Shown: positions 43,189 to 55,434, counted from the first letter of the stretch. The stretch: DNA of 64,000 nucleotides from Mesorhizobium sp. AR02 (GCF_024746835.1 NZ_CP080531.1:4608001-4672000); one strand, 5' to 3'. Notes: generated by a model from the letters alone, not told the origin. Program-made: numbers and translations.

Positions 43189-44103
43189 GTGAAATCATCC
43201 AGCCTGGCCGGCGCAATCTCCCCCACGATCCCGGTGCTCGTCTGCGTGTTCGGCATCTTCCTGCTCTCCGGCATGGATGCGGCGATGAAGGTGCTGGTCA
43301 TCGCGGTCGGCGTTTACAACACAGTGCTTTGGCGCAGCATGCTGGCGACCGTGGTCGCGGGCGCGGGCTGGTTGGCAGGGCCGCGCTCGCTTCCTTTACC
43401 CTCGGTGCTGAAGCTGCATGCGCTGCGCGCCGCGATTGTCGGCATTGTCCTGCTGTGCTTCTTCTGGGGGCTTGCCAGGCTGCCGCTGGCGGAGGCGATC
43501 GGGCTTAGTTTCGTGGCGCCGCTGTTTGCGCTCCTGCTGGCCGCGCTGCTTTTAGGCGAAAGGATACAACGCAAGGCGATCTGGGCCTCGCTGGCCGGCA
43601 TCACGGGCGTTGTCATCATCGTGGCCGGACAGTTCGGCCACACGAGCTACGCCAGGGATGCCCTGCTCGGCACCGCGGCGGTGCTCGCGTCGACGGTTTT
43701 CTACGCCTACAATCTGATCCTCGCCCGGCAACAGGCGCTGTTGGCCAAGCCAATCGAGATCATGCTGTTCCAGAACCTTGGCGTTGCGGTCATGCTTGGT
43801 CTTGCGGCACCCTGGCTCGCCATTGCCTTGCCCAGCAATCTCTGGCTTCCGCTCGCAGGCGTAACGGCACTGTCGCTCGCCGGCCAATTCCTGATGAGCT
43901 GGGCCTATGCGCGTGCCGAAGCGCAATATCTGATCCCGACGGAATATTCGGCCTTCATCTGGGCGATCGCGCTCGGGTGGTTCTTCTTCGACGAGGCGGT
44001 GACCTGGACCACGCTTGCGGGCGCCGGCCTCATCGTGGCCAGCTGCCTGATCGCCGCACGCTCGAACCCCAGACTTGCCGAGCCGATCGAAGCCACGGTT
44101 TGA
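43189..44103 (+). CDS. EamA-family transporter (DMT superfamily)
   Basis: The GTG at 43189 (VKSSSLAGAISPTIP) gives 304 residues with ten membrane helices in two EamA halves (SGMDAAMKVLVIAVGVYNTV, GLSFVAPLFALLLAALLLGE, and later YLIPTEYSAFIWAIALGWFF, FDEAVTWTTLAGAGLIV). Longer frames start at 43099 or 43114 but add polar, non-family sequence. Members export amino acids, metabolites or drugs. No linked regulator on the left. Convergent with the LysR gene, 29 bases away. Confidence 0.8.
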   Translation: MKSSSLAGAISPTIPVLVCVFGIFLLSGMDAAMKVLVIAVGVYNTVLWRSMLATVVAGAGWLAGPRSLPLPSVLKLHALRAAIVGIVLLCFFWGLARLPLAEAIGLSFVAPLFALLLAALLLGERIQRKAIWASLAGITGVVIIVAGQFGHTSYARDALLGTAAVLASTVFYAYNLILARQQALLAKPIEIMLFQNLGVAVMLGLAAPWLAIALPSNLWLPLAGVTALSLAGQFLMSWAYARAEAQYLIPTEYSAFIWAIALGWFFFDEAVTWTTLAGAGLIVASCLIAARSNPRLAEPIEATV

Positions 44104-44132
44104 GGGGCCGAACGCATAAGCGCGGCACCCGG

Positions 44133-45023
44133 TCAAATATTCCGGTGCCGCAGAACGTCCACCAGCAGGGATAGGGCCGGTGACGTGTGCCGTCGGCTTG
44201 GATAGTAGAGGTGGTAACCAGGGAAATAGGGGCACCAGTCTTCCAGAACCCGGACGAGCCGCCCGGCGGAGACGTAGGGGAGGACCTGGTCCTCCGGCAT
44301 GTAAGCAAGCCCCAGGCCATCCAGAGCGGAACTCAGGCGCATGCCCAGATTGTTGAACACAAGCTGACCGTCGCCGCGTACCTTGACCTCCCGGCCGTCC
44401 TTCTCCAGCCCCCATGGAAACAATCCACCGTGGGTCGGCAGCCGCATGTTGATGCATTTGTGTGCGGCGAGGTCGTGCGCCGTTTCCGGCACGGGAAACC
44501 GCGCGAAGTAGGCCGGTGAACCGACCACCGCCATGCGGATGTCGGGGCCGATGCGGACCGCCACCATGTCCTTCGCCACCTGCTCGCCCATGCGCACGCC
44601 GGCGTCGTAGCCCTCGGCGACAATGTCGGTCAGGCCGTAGTCAACGATGATCTCCACCTGGACGTCCGGATAGTCCGGCAAGAACCGCTTGAGCGCCGGC
44701 TGCAGCACGGAAATCGCCGGGTGCTCGCCGGCGGTGATGCGCACGGTTCCAGCCGGTTTCTCGCGCAGCTCGTTCAAGGTCGCCAGTTCGGCCTCGATCT
44801 CCTCGAAGCGGGGCGCCAGGGTGCGCAACAGGCGCTCACCGGCCTCGGTCGGCGCAACACTGCGCGTGGTCCGCGTCAGCAGCCGCAGCCCGACACGCTC
44901 CTCGAGATTGCGGATGGTCTGGCTGAGCGCCGAGGGTGACACACCGAGCTTTGCTGCGGCACGCGTGAAGCTCCGTTCCCGGGCCACGGCTGCAAAAGCG
45001 GCAAGGTCGTTGAAGTTCTGCAT
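44133..45023 (-). CDS. LysR-family transcriptional regulator
   Basis: The 296 residues have the winged helix MQNFNDLAAFAAVARERSFT, AAKLGVSPSALSQTIRNLEE and RVGLRLLTRTTRSVAPTEAG, typical of the group that controls reductase and drug-resistance genes. The effector domain follows. It is divergent from the aldo/keto reductase cluster. A TTAGCT-C-AGCTAA palindrome with T-N11-A geometry sits between the starts, 11 bases from this gene. It likely senses an aldehyde or quinone-type compound, by inference from the targets. Confidence 0.9.
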   Translation of the reverse strand: MQNFNDLAAFAAVARERSFTRAAAKLGVSPSALSQTIRNLEERVGLRLLTRTTRSVAPTEAGERLLRTLAPRFEEIEAELATLNELREKPAGTVRITAGEHPAISVLQPALKRFLPDYPDVQVEIIVDYGLTDIVAEGYDAGVRMGEQVAKDMVAVRIGPDIRMAVVGSPAYFARFPVPETAHDLAAHKCINMRLPTHGGLFPWGLEKDGREVKVRGDGQLVFNNLGMRLSSALDGLGLAYMPEDQVLPYVSAGRLVRVLEDWCPYFPGYHLYYPSRRHTSPALSLLVDVLRHRNI

Positions 45024-45033
45024 GGGGTATTTA

Positions 45034-45046
45034 TTAGCTCAGCTAA
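45034..45046. promoter_or_regulatory. LysR-type operator (T-N11-A)
   Basis: TTAGCT and AGCTAA are perfect arms around one C, giving T-N11-A from 45034 to 45046. The site lies between the LysR start and the reductase operon, in an A+T-rich stretch that probably holds both promoters. Confidence 0.6.
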
Positions 45047-45066
45047 CAATGACATACGGATTATAG

Positions 45067-47950
<2,884 letters not shown>

Positions 47951-47976
47951 TCGGCAGTCGCGATATTGGAGTGTAC

Positions 47977-48081
47977 GCACCGCCTCGCGATGGGTACCGA
48001 GCAGGCGGGTGGCCATCAGCTTGTCGATGCGGCCATCGAGGTCGACCACGTCGAAGCGCTATCCCGGCGCGTCGACGCATT
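47977..48081 (-). pseudogene. Decayed 3' fragment of a CorC/HlyC-type gene
   Basis: This 105-base stretch matches the 3' end of the intact CorC/HlyC-like gene (53074-53181) at about 12 mismatches and one 3-base gap, in the same orientation. On the minus strand the reading DLDGRIDKLMATRLLGTHRE is still visible, but a TAG replaces a tryptophan codon and the normal stop is gone. It is a remnant of a second copy or of an insertion event, not a gene. Confidence 0.75.
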
Positions 48082-48405
48082 GTTGCCAGAGCGGCAATTG
48101 CACGACCCCATCAAAAAACAGGGAGAGCTTCTGCGTGACCTGAACCAAACATAGCGGTAAGTAGATCGGTGCCTTCTGTAAAATTTTATTAAATATTTCG
48201 TCCGTCGAATTACGGTCTGTAGACCATTCGTCGGGTTGTTGTGCTTCCAGTCCGGAAAACGTCACTGAATGGTCGATGCAATGGGGAACTATGTGCCAAG
48301 TTCCTGGAACGGTATCGTGCATGGCAATTTTGGTCCGGATGCGACCGCCTGGAACTCGTATCGAACGATCCAGGCAGGCGAGGCATCAGGAGAAGGATTT
48401 ATCCG
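48082..48405. other. Intergenic region, A+T-rich, upstream of the glycanase gene
   Basis: About 320 bases without a gene. A markedly A+T-rich patch (about 48175-48205, AAAATTTTATTAAATATTT) and a small hairpin GGTCT/AGACC (48222-48233) stand out against the G+C-rich background. It probably holds the promoter of the glycanase-secretion module. Confidence 0.55.
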
Positions 48406-49890
48406 ATGAGCTTCTTCGTCAACGCCTTAGGCGTTCCTCTTCCCTACAGCGGCGCTTCCAACCATTGGTTCTCGGCAGCAGGGTCCGGGCCGGACTTGTA
48501 CGGCAGCTCCGGAAACGACTCGTTCTACGGAGCATCCGGTGTCACCATGCACGGTGGCGCAGGCGATGACATCTATTACCTCTATGCGGCGAGCAACAAA
48601 GTGGCCGAGGCCGCCGGGGCAGGCATAGACACGATCAGCACATGGATGAGCTATAAGCTCCCCGACAATGTCGAGAACCTCGTCGTCACAAACGCCAACA
48701 ACTATGCTTTCGGAAATGGGTTGGACAACATCATCACCGCCAAGGCCGGGCACCAGACGCTGGACGGCGGCGCGGGAAACGATGTGCTGATCGATGGCGG
48801 CGGCGGTTACGACACTTTCATCGTCTCGAAAGGCAATGGAAGCGACCTGATAGCGAATTTTGCCGCCACCGACACCGTTCGCCTGAATGGCTATGGGTTC
48901 ACGTCGTTCGACGCCATCCACTCCAGCATGATCCAGGCGGGATCGAACGTGCTGTTGAACCTCGGGTCCGGCGAGATCCTCGAGTTCAAGGACACGACCA
49001 TCGACAAGCTGCAACCCAGCCAGTTCGAGTTGCCGATCGACAAGTCCGGAATGAGCCTGTCCTTCAGCGACGATTTCAACACGCTGAATCTTCACAATGG
49101 CCAGGGCGGCACGTGGGACACCAACTTCTCGTGGGGAGCGCCGAACGGCAGCACCTTGAGCAGCAATGGCGAACTGCAGTGGTACATCGACGCCAATTTC
49201 GCACCGACGAGCTCCGTCCACCCGTTCAGCCTGAACAACGGCGTGCTGACCATCACCGCGGCGCAGGCGCCGGCGGAGATCAAGCCGCTGATCAACAATT
49301 ACGAATACACCTCCGGCATCCTGACGACCCACGATTCCTTCTCGCAAACCTATGGCTATTTCGAAATCCGGGCCGACCTGCCCGAGAACGCTGGTGCCTG
49401 GCCGGCCTTCTGGCTGCTTCCTGAAGACGGTTCGTGGCCGCCGGAACTCGACGTCGTGGAAACGGTCGGCCAAGCCCCGAACTCGTTGATCATGACAGCG
49501 CACTCGAATGAGACCGGAACGCACACCAAGGTCACGTCGACAGTGAGTGTCTCGGACCCCGCCGGTTTCCACACCTATGGCCTGCTCTGGACGCCGGACA
49601 AGCTTGTCTGGACCTATGACGGTGTGCAGGTCGCAGAAGCGGCGACGCCGTCCGACATGAACAAGCCCATGTACATGCTGGTCGATCTCGCGGTCGGCGG
49701 CTTGGCCGGCACCCCTCCGGATCATTTGGCCACGCCAGCCGAGATGAAGATCGACTACATCCGCGCCTATACGCTGGACAGCGCGCCCGCGAACGCCCTG
49801 AACATCACCAGCAGCACCACCACGCACAGTATCGCCACGCACAGCAGCAGCACGCTGCACGGCGGTTCCGAGTTTGGGGGCCACGCGTAA
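48406..49890 (+). CDS. GH16 beta-glycanase with calcium-binding repeats, secreted by type I pathway
   Basis: The ATG at 48406 follows AGGAGAAGGA and gives 494 residues without a Sec signal. The N-terminal part has RTX-like glycine/aspartate repeats (HGGAGDDIYYLY, DGGAGNDVLIDGGGGYDTF). The C-terminal domain (about 225-475) is a GH16 jelly roll whose catalytic motif ELDVVE puts the nucleophile at Glu347 and the acid/base at Glu352. It resembles rhizobial PlyA/ExsH-type exopolysaccharide depolymerases exported by PrsDE. The C-terminal tail (TTTHSIATHSSSTLHGG) is Ser/Thr/His-rich and could serve as the secretion signal. Co-oriented with its exporter genes, 35 bases downstream. Confidence 0.88.
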   Translation: MSFFVNALGVPLPYSGASNHWFSAAGSGPDLYGSSGNDSFYGASGVTMHGGAGDDIYYLYAASNKVAEAAGAGIDTISTWMSYKLPDNVENLVVTNANNYAFGNGLDNIITAKAGHQTLDGGAGNDVLIDGGGGYDTFIVSKGNGSDLIANFAATDTVRLNGYGFTSFDAIHSSMIQAGSNVLLNLGSGEILEFKDTTIDKLQPSQFELPIDKSGMSLSFSDDFNTLNLHNGQGGTWDTNFSWGAPNGSTLSSNGELQWYIDANFAPTSSVHPFSLNNGVLTITAAQAPAEIKPLINNYEYTSGILTTHDSFSQTYGYFEIRADLPENAGAWPAFWLLPEDGSWPPELDVVETVGQAPNSLIMTAHSNETGTHTKVTSTVSVSDPAGFHTYGLLWTPDKLVWTYDGVQVAEAATPSDMNKPMYMLVDLAVGGLAGTPPDHLATPAEMKIDYIRAYTLDSAPANALNITSSTTTHSIATHSSSTLHGGSEFGGHA

Positions 49891-49925
49891 GGTTTCGGGA
49901 TCATGCAGCGTCGGGGAATGCCGAA

Positions 49926-51671
49926 ATGACTGGACCGTCTAGCCTGCGTCCGGTCTTCATGCGCGCCATCGCCGATGTCGGCGTCTTCTCGCTGTTGATC
50001 AACCTCCTGCTGTTGGTGATTCCACTCTACCTGCTGCAGGTCTATGACCGCGTGCTGCCGTCCTCCAGCGTCGAGACGCTTGTCTATCTTTCGGTCATCG
50101 CGGTTCTCGCGCTCGCTTTCCTCGGGCTGCTGGACGCGATCCGCGCCGTCTACACGCAGCGCGTTGCGGCGACCCTCGACCGGAAGCTTGGTGCCAGCAC
50201 ATTCGCCGTTTCGCTTGGCGCAAAATATGCCGGCGGCCTGTCGCCGCTGCGCGACCTCGCCTCTGTCTGCGCCTTCATCAGGTCGCGCGGCGTGGCGGTG
50301 TTGTTCGACCTGCCCTTAGCCCCTGTCTTCCTCGCCCTGCTCTATCTCATCCATCCGGTGCTGTTCTGGGTGACGGTCGCCGGCGCGACGCTTCTGCTGT
50401 TCCTGATCGTGGCCAACCAGCTTGCCATCGGCAGGAACGACGCCTTGTCCGCGGAGCGTTCGGCCTTGGCCAGCCAGGCGGAACAGGCTTTTGCCCGCAA
50501 TGCGGAGACGCTGCGCGCCATGGGCATGGTGGAGAACGCCGCGCGGGTCTGGCGACGGCACGTGGCGGCAGCGCTGACCTTCCATGACCGTTCCTCGAGT
50601 GCCAATGCGATCTTCAGCGGTGCCTCGCGGGCGCTGCGCATGATGCTGCAACTGGCGATCCTCGGCGCCGGCGCATGGCTGGTGCTCAACGGGCAGATGA
50701 CGGCAGGCATGATCTTCGCCTCCTCGCTGGTGTCGTCGCGCGCGCTGCAGCCGCTCGACCAGTTGATCGGCGCCTGGCGGCAAATCGCCGACGCCCAGCG
50801 AGCGTGGAAACGGCTGGAGACGGCGCTTGCGGCGCGTCCGGTCGAAGCGCGGAAACTGATCCTGCCCGATCCGGCAGGCGCGATTTCCGTGCAGGACGTT
50901 TTCTTCATGGCGCCGAATGCCCAGCCCGGCACCGAACCCATCCTCAAGCGGCTGAACTTCCAAATTGGCGCCGGCGAAGCGTTGGCCATCGTCGGCCCGA
51001 GCGGCGCCGGCAAATCGACGCTGGCGCGGTTGCTTGTGGGCGCCGCCCGGCCGACCGGCGGCGCCGTCAGGATCGACGGCGCCGACCTCAGGAGCTGGGA
51101 CGAAAACCAGCTCGGAAAGCATGTCGGCTACCTCGCGCAGGAGGTGGAGCTCTTTCCAGGATCGATCGCGCAAAACGTCGCCCGCTTCGACCCTGATGTA
51201 GATGACGCCTCGATCATCGAGGCAGCAAGGCGGGCTGAGGCGCATGAGCTGATCCTGGCGCAGCGGGACGGCTACCAGACATTGATAGGTCCGTCGGACA
51301 GAACGCTGTCGGGCGGCGAACGCCAGAGGATCGGTCTGGCGCGCGCCTTCTACGGCAATCCCAGAATTCTCGTCCTGGATGAACCCAGCACCCATCTCGA
51401 CGGCACGGGCGAAGTGGCGCTCGAGGCGGTACTCGCCGCCGCGAAGGCGGCCGGCGTCACGATGATCGTGATCACGCATCGCCCTTCGATTGCCGCGTCC
51501 TGCGACCGCGTGATGCTTCTGCGCGGCGGCGCGATCGAAGCCTTCGGCCCAAGCAGCGAGGTGCTACGGCATTCGGTCGTTGGCAAGGGCCTTCCCGCGC
51601 AGCCGAATACGGTGATGACAGGGTCATTCGCCACGACGATCCGTACGCATAACATGCGTTTTGGATCGTAG
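49926..51671 (+). CDS. Type I secretion ABC transporter (PrsD-like)
   Basis: The 581 residues combine a permease half with membrane helices (LLINLLLLVIPLYLLQVYDR, then VIAVLALAFLGLLDAI and others to about 270) and an ATPase half. That half has Walker A GPSGAGKST (357-365), signature LSGGERQRI and Walker B ILVLDEPSTHLD. It fits the PrsD/HlyB-type exporters lacking the C39 peptidase domain. It would energise export of the GH16 enzyme from cytoplasm to medium. Its stop (TAG) is followed directly by the adaptor start. Confidence 0.92.
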   Translation: MTGPSSLRPVFMRAIADVGVFSLLINLLLLVIPLYLLQVYDRVLPSSSVETLVYLSVIAVLALAFLGLLDAIRAVYTQRVAATLDRKLGASTFAVSLGAKYAGGLSPLRDLASVCAFIRSRGVAVLFDLPLAPVFLALLYLIHPVLFWVTVAGATLLLFLIVANQLAIGRNDALSAERSALASQAEQAFARNAETLRAMGMVENAARVWRRHVAAALTFHDRSSSANAIFSGASRALRMMLQLAILGAGAWLVLNGQMTAGMIFASSLVSSRALQPLDQLIGAWRQIADAQRAWKRLETALAARPVEARKLILPDPAGAISVQDVFFMAPNAQPGTEPILKRLNFQIGAGEALAIVGPSGAGKSTLARLLVGAARPTGGAVRIDGADLRSWDENQLGKHVGYLAQEVELFPGSIAQNVARFDPDVDDASIIEAARRAEAHELILAQRDGYQTLIGPSDRTLSGGERQRIGLARAFYGNPRILVLDEPSTHLDGTGEVALEAVLAAAKAAGVTMIVITHRPSIAASCDRVMLLRGGAIEAFGPSSEVLRHSVVGKGLPAQPNTVMTGSFATTIRTHNMRFGS

Positions 51672-52997
51672 ATGATGGCGGCGCAGAGCCTCGCCTGGGA
51701 GGAGAGCAACCCGCGTACCGACATAAGGCGCGTGGCATTTGCCGGATACGCGGCAACAGCGCTATTGGTGGGTTGCTTTGGCTATTGGGCCGTCAGCGCG
51801 CCCTTGTCTGGAGCGGTGATCACGCAAGGCACGATCTCGGCGACCGGCGGAAACATCCTGATCCAGCATCCCGAGGGCGGCATCATCGAGGAATTGCTGG
51901 TCCATGACGGCGATCGCGTGCAACAGGCCCAGGATCTGATCGTGCTGGATCCGACAGCCGCGCAGGCCGAGCTCAACCGGCTGACGAGACAGTCGATCGC
52001 GCTCAGGGCGAGTGCGGCGCGGCTGGAGGCGGAACGCGACGGGTTGGATAGGCTCGCGCCAATCACCAAAGCGGCGCCAGCACCATTCCAGCCCGATTTC
52101 GAAGCCCTGATTCGAGAGCAGCAAAAGGAATTCGATGCCAGACTCGCCCGGTTTCGATCGGAACAATCGATCCTCGCCCAACGCGTCGCCATGCATCGGC
52201 AGTCGGTCGTGGGATTGCAGGCCCAGAAAGAGGCCATTCAGCAACAGGCTGAAATCGTGAAGAAGGAGCTCGGCATCAAGATCAGCCTGCTGGACAAGGG
52301 CCTCACCAATCGTAGCGAATACTCGCAGCTTTTGCGCAGCGAGGCCGATCTCGTCGGGCAGGCCGGGGCGCTGGAGGCCAATCTGGCAGCGGCCAACACC
52401 CAGATCATCGAGGCCCAGGAGCAGACCGAGCACCTCACCACGCAGCGCGTGGAGGAGGCACTGACGAAGTTGGACGAGGTTCGCGCTAACCTGGCCGACA
52501 TCGAGGAACAAATGAGGGCGGCCGAGGCGGTGCTGCGGCGGACGACGATCAAGGCACCAGCCGCGGGCATCGTGGTGTCTTCGACCTATAATGCCAAGGG
52601 CAGCGTGATTGCGCGCGGTGAAAAAATCATGGAGATCCTGCCTACGGCACCGGGTCTGATTGTCGATGCAAGGCTGCGGCCGAAAGACGTCGATCAGGTC
52701 CGTGTCGGCCAACCGGCGAAACTGCGATTGTCCGCCTTGAACATGCGGCTCACCCCCGAGGTTTCAGCCACCGTGGCGCAAATTTCTGCGGACCGGCTCA
52801 TCGACGAGGCTACACATGAGCCCTATTTCCGCGTCAAACTGAAGATTGCCGCCGACCTGCCGCCCGGCGTGAAGCCCGAGCAGCTTTACCCCGGAACGCC
52901 GGTCGAGGCGTTCATCAACACCGGCGACCGGACTTTCTTCGAGTATCTGGCACGGCCGATGCTCGATTCCTTCGCTCGCACGTTCACGGAGCGGTAG
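51672..52997 (+). CDS. Type I secretion membrane-fusion adaptor (PrsE-like, HlyD family)
   Basis: The ATG directly follows the exporter stop. The 441 residues have one membrane helix (VAFAGYAATALLVGCFGYWA, about 20-40), a lipoyl-like half (GGNILIQHPEGGIIEELLVH), a long coiled coil (about 90-290, rich in Q, E, A) and the C-terminal half-motif (TTIKAPAAGIVVSSTYNAKG). It bridges the ABC pump to an outer-membrane TolC channel, which is not in the window. Third and last gene of the module. Confidence 0.92.
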   Translation: MMAAQSLAWEESNPRTDIRRVAFAGYAATALLVGCFGYWAVSAPLSGAVITQGTISATGGNILIQHPEGGIIEELLVHDGDRVQQAQDLIVLDPTAAQAELNRLTRQSIALRASAARLEAERDGLDRLAPITKAAPAPFQPDFEALIREQQKEFDARLARFRSEQSILAQRVAMHRQSVVGLQAQKEAIQQQAEIVKKELGIKISLLDKGLTNRSEYSQLLRSEADLVGQAGALEANLAAANTQIIEAQEQTEHLTTQRVEEALTKLDEVRANLADIEEQMRAAEAVLRRTTIKAPAAGIVVSSTYNAKGSVIARGEKIMEILPTAPGLIVDARLRPKDVDQVRVGQPAKLRLSALNMRLTPEVSATVAQISADRLIDEATHEPYFRVKLKIAADLPPGVKPEQLYPGTPVEAFINTGDRTFFEYLARPMLDSFARTFTER

Positions 52998-53068
52998 AGG
53001 TCGCCGGCCACGCAATCCACCGGCCTACCGTCGATGACCGCCAAGGCCTAAAGCCGACATTCAAACAA

Positions 53069-54379
53069 TCACCGCACCGCCTCGCGGTGGGTGCCGGGTA
53101 GACGGGTGGCGATCAGCTTGTCGATGCGGCGGCCGTCGAGGTCGACCACCTCGAAGCGCCACCCTTGCGCGTCGACGCATTCGCCGGTCGCCGGCAGATG
53201 GTGCATGTGTGACAGGACGTAGCCGGCAACCGTCTCGTAGTCGCGGTTTTCGGGCAGGTCGATGCCCAGGATCTCGGCCATCTCGTCGGCCTGCATATAG
53301 CCGGCGAGCAGCCATGAGCCGTCCTCGCGCTTGACGGCGTTTTCCTCGTCGCCTGCATCGAGGTCGGCGCGGAACACGCCGGTGATGGCTTCGAGAATAT
53401 CGGCGGGCGTGACGATGCCTTCGAAATGGCCGTATTCGTCATGCACCAGCGCCATCGGCACGTCGGATTCCTTGAGTTTATGCAGCACGTCGAGCGCGTC
53501 GGCCTGGTCGTAGACAATGGGCGCGGCACGCACATGCCTGCGCGGGTCGAGCGTGCGGCCGGCAAGGATCGCGGCCAGCACGTCGCGCGTCTGGACGACG
53601 CCGACCATGACGTCGACGCCGCCGTCGCCGGCCGGCAGGCGCGAATGCTGGGTTTCCATGAGGAGCTTGCGGATCGTCGTGTCGTCGGACTGCAGATTGA
53701 TCCAGTCGACCTCGGTGCGCGGCGTCATCACCGCGCGCACGGCGCGGTCGCCGAGCCGCATGACGCCGGCGATCATGCGCCGCTCGTCGGACTCGATGGT
53801 GCCGTGATGCTCGGCCTCGGCGACCAGCATCTTGATCTCCTCGTCGGTGACCTTCTCCTCGCTTTCGCCGCGCTGGCCAAGCAGCCACAGTATGGCGCGG
53901 CCGGAAATGTCGAGCAGGAACACAAGGGGCGCCGAGACGGTGGCGAGGATGGTCATCGCCGGAGCCGCGCGGGCAGCGACGCGCTCGGGGTCGCGCAGCG
54001 CGATCTGCTTGGGCACCAGTTCGCCGACGATCAGCGAGAAATAGGTGATGATGGCAACGACAATGCCGACGCCGAGCGGGTCGGCGACGCTTTCGCGCAT
54101 GCCGGTCGTGGCTAGGTACACCGACAGCCGGTCACCCAGCGTCGCGCCGGAGAAGGCGCCGGAAAGCACGCCGACCAGGGTGATGCCGATCTGCACCGAG
54201 GACAGGAACTTGCCGGGATTCGAACCAAGATCCAGCGCACGGCCGGCGCCATTGACGCCACGGTCGATCATCGCCTTGAGCCGTGCCGGGCGCGATGAAA
54301 CGATAGCGAGTTCGGACATCGACAAAAGGCCGTTCACGCAGATGAGGACGACCACGATAGCAATTTCAACGTATAGCAT
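53069..54379 (-). CDS. CorC/HlyC family (CNNM-type) CBS-domain membrane protein
   Basis: The 436 residues have a DUF21 domain with three or more membrane helices (MLYVEIAIVVVLICVNGLLS, SVQIGITLVGVLSGAFSG), a CBS pair (VMTPRTEVDWINLQSDDT; DALDVLHKLKESDVPMALVH) and a C-terminal CorC_HlyC domain (GSWLLAGYMQADEMAEILGI, ATGECVDAQGWRFEVVDLDG). Relatives are linked to Mg2+/Co2+ efflux or to hemolysin-associated roles. Its 3' end is repeated in decayed form at 47977-48081. The type I module lies just downstream, convergent with it. Confidence 0.9.
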   Translation of the reverse strand: MLYVEIAIVVVLICVNGLLSMSELAIVSSRPARLKAMIDRGVNGAGRALDLGSNPGKFLSSVQIGITLVGVLSGAFSGATLGDRLSVYLATTGMRESVADPLGVGIVVAIITYFSLIVGELVPKQIALRDPERVAARAAPAMTILATVSAPLVFLLDISGRAILWLLGQRGESEEKVTDEEIKMLVAEAEHHGTIESDERRMIAGVMRLGDRAVRAVMTPRTEVDWINLQSDDTTIRKLLMETQHSRLPAGDGGVDVMVGVVQTRDVLAAILAGRTLDPRRHVRAAPIVYDQADALDVLHKLKESDVPMALVHDEYGHFEGIVTPADILEAITGVFRADLDAGDEENAVKREDGSWLLAGYMQADEMAEILGIDLPENRDYETVAGYVLSHMHHLPATGECVDAQGWRFEVVDLDGRRIDKLIATRLPGTHREAVR

Positions 54380-54453
54380 GAGGGCTCAATAGCATTGCGG
54401 CGGGCCGCTCGAAAATAGTCCGCCAGCATTTTTAGAAGATGACAGCCAGGTCT

Positions 54454-54565
54454 TCAGGCGATGTCCCATGCTGGCGCCGAAAAATGTTGGACAAGAGCGT
54501 CGACGACAACCCGTACCTTTGGCGTAAGCGCGCGCGTCACCGGCCAGACGGCGTGCACGACAATG
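54454..54565 (-). pseudogene. 3' remnant of a LysR-family gene
   Basis: On the minus strand the frame reads VVHAVWPVTRALTPKVRVVV and ends DALVQHFSAPAWDIA with a stop at 54454. This is the C-terminal helix region of LysR effector domains (pattern PxxRxLxPKVRxxVDxL). About 260 N-terminal residues are missing. To the right the match stops near 54565, where the dehydrogenase sequence begins. Confidence 0.65.
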
Positions 54566-55422
54566 TTTTCCACCAGACAGTCCCTTTCGTGCCGACATCG
54601 GATGCGGTGGGCGAGGTGGTGGCTGTCGGCGGCGCGGTCAGCCGCTTCAAGGTAGGGCAGCGTGTGCTTGGCCAGGTGATCGCCGATTGGCCGGATGGCG
54701 ATGCGCCGCCCGTGCTGCACAAGCATACGCTCGGTTCCTCGCTGCCGGGTATGCTTTCAGACCATGTTGTCTTTGGCGAGGATGCTGCCGTGCTGGCGCC
54801 GCCATCGCTCAGCGATATCGAGGCGGCAACACTGCCGATCGCGGCGCTGACGGCCTGGTTTGCAATGGCCGAGGCGACAAGGCCGGTGGCGGGCCAGACC
54901 ATCCTCATCCAGGGCACCGGTGGCGTGTCGCTGTTTGCGCTGCAGTTCGCCAAGGCTTTTGGTTTGCGCGCCATCGTCACCTCGAGCAGCGACGAGAAGC
55001 TTGAGCGAGCAAAAGAACTCGGCGCCTGGCAGGTGATCAACTATCGCACCCAGCCGGCATGGGACGAGGCCGCGCGTGAGCTGACCGATGGGCTGGGCGT
55101 CAACCACATTCTGGAAATGGTCGGCGGCGACAATGCGCGGCGATCGCTCAATGCGCTTCGTGCCGATGGCCGGCTCTCGATCATTGGCCTCCTGGGTTCG
55201 CTGGAACTCAGTTTCCCGATCCTGCCGTTCATGCGCAACCGTATCGTCGTGCAGGGCCTGTCGATCGGCCATCGCCGGTCCTTCGAGCGGATGAACCAGG
55301 CGATCGAGACGCTCGGCATCAAGCCGGTCATAGACAAGGTCTTTGGCTTTGACGAGGTGCCGCAGGCCCTACAGCATCTGGAGAAGGGGCCGTTCGGCAA
55401 AATCGTGATCACCACGACCTGA
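54484..55422 (+). pseudogene. Zinc-type alcohol dehydrogenase lacking its 5' end
   Basis: From about 54580 the frame reads FVPTSDAVGEVVAVGGAVSR, FKVGQRVLGQV, then the nucleotide-binding ILIQGTGGVSLFALQFAKAF and GKIVITTT at the end, as in MDR alcohol dehydrogenases. Roughly the first 60 residues of the family, including the start of the catalytic domain, are absent. The frame is open, with an ATG at 54484, but that N-terminus (MLDKSVDDNPYLWRK) is antisense to the LysR remnant. A translated product would lack family metal or substrate residues near the N-terminus, so I call it a truncated gene. Confidence 0.65.
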
Positions 55423-55434
55423 CCTTGCCGTGGG

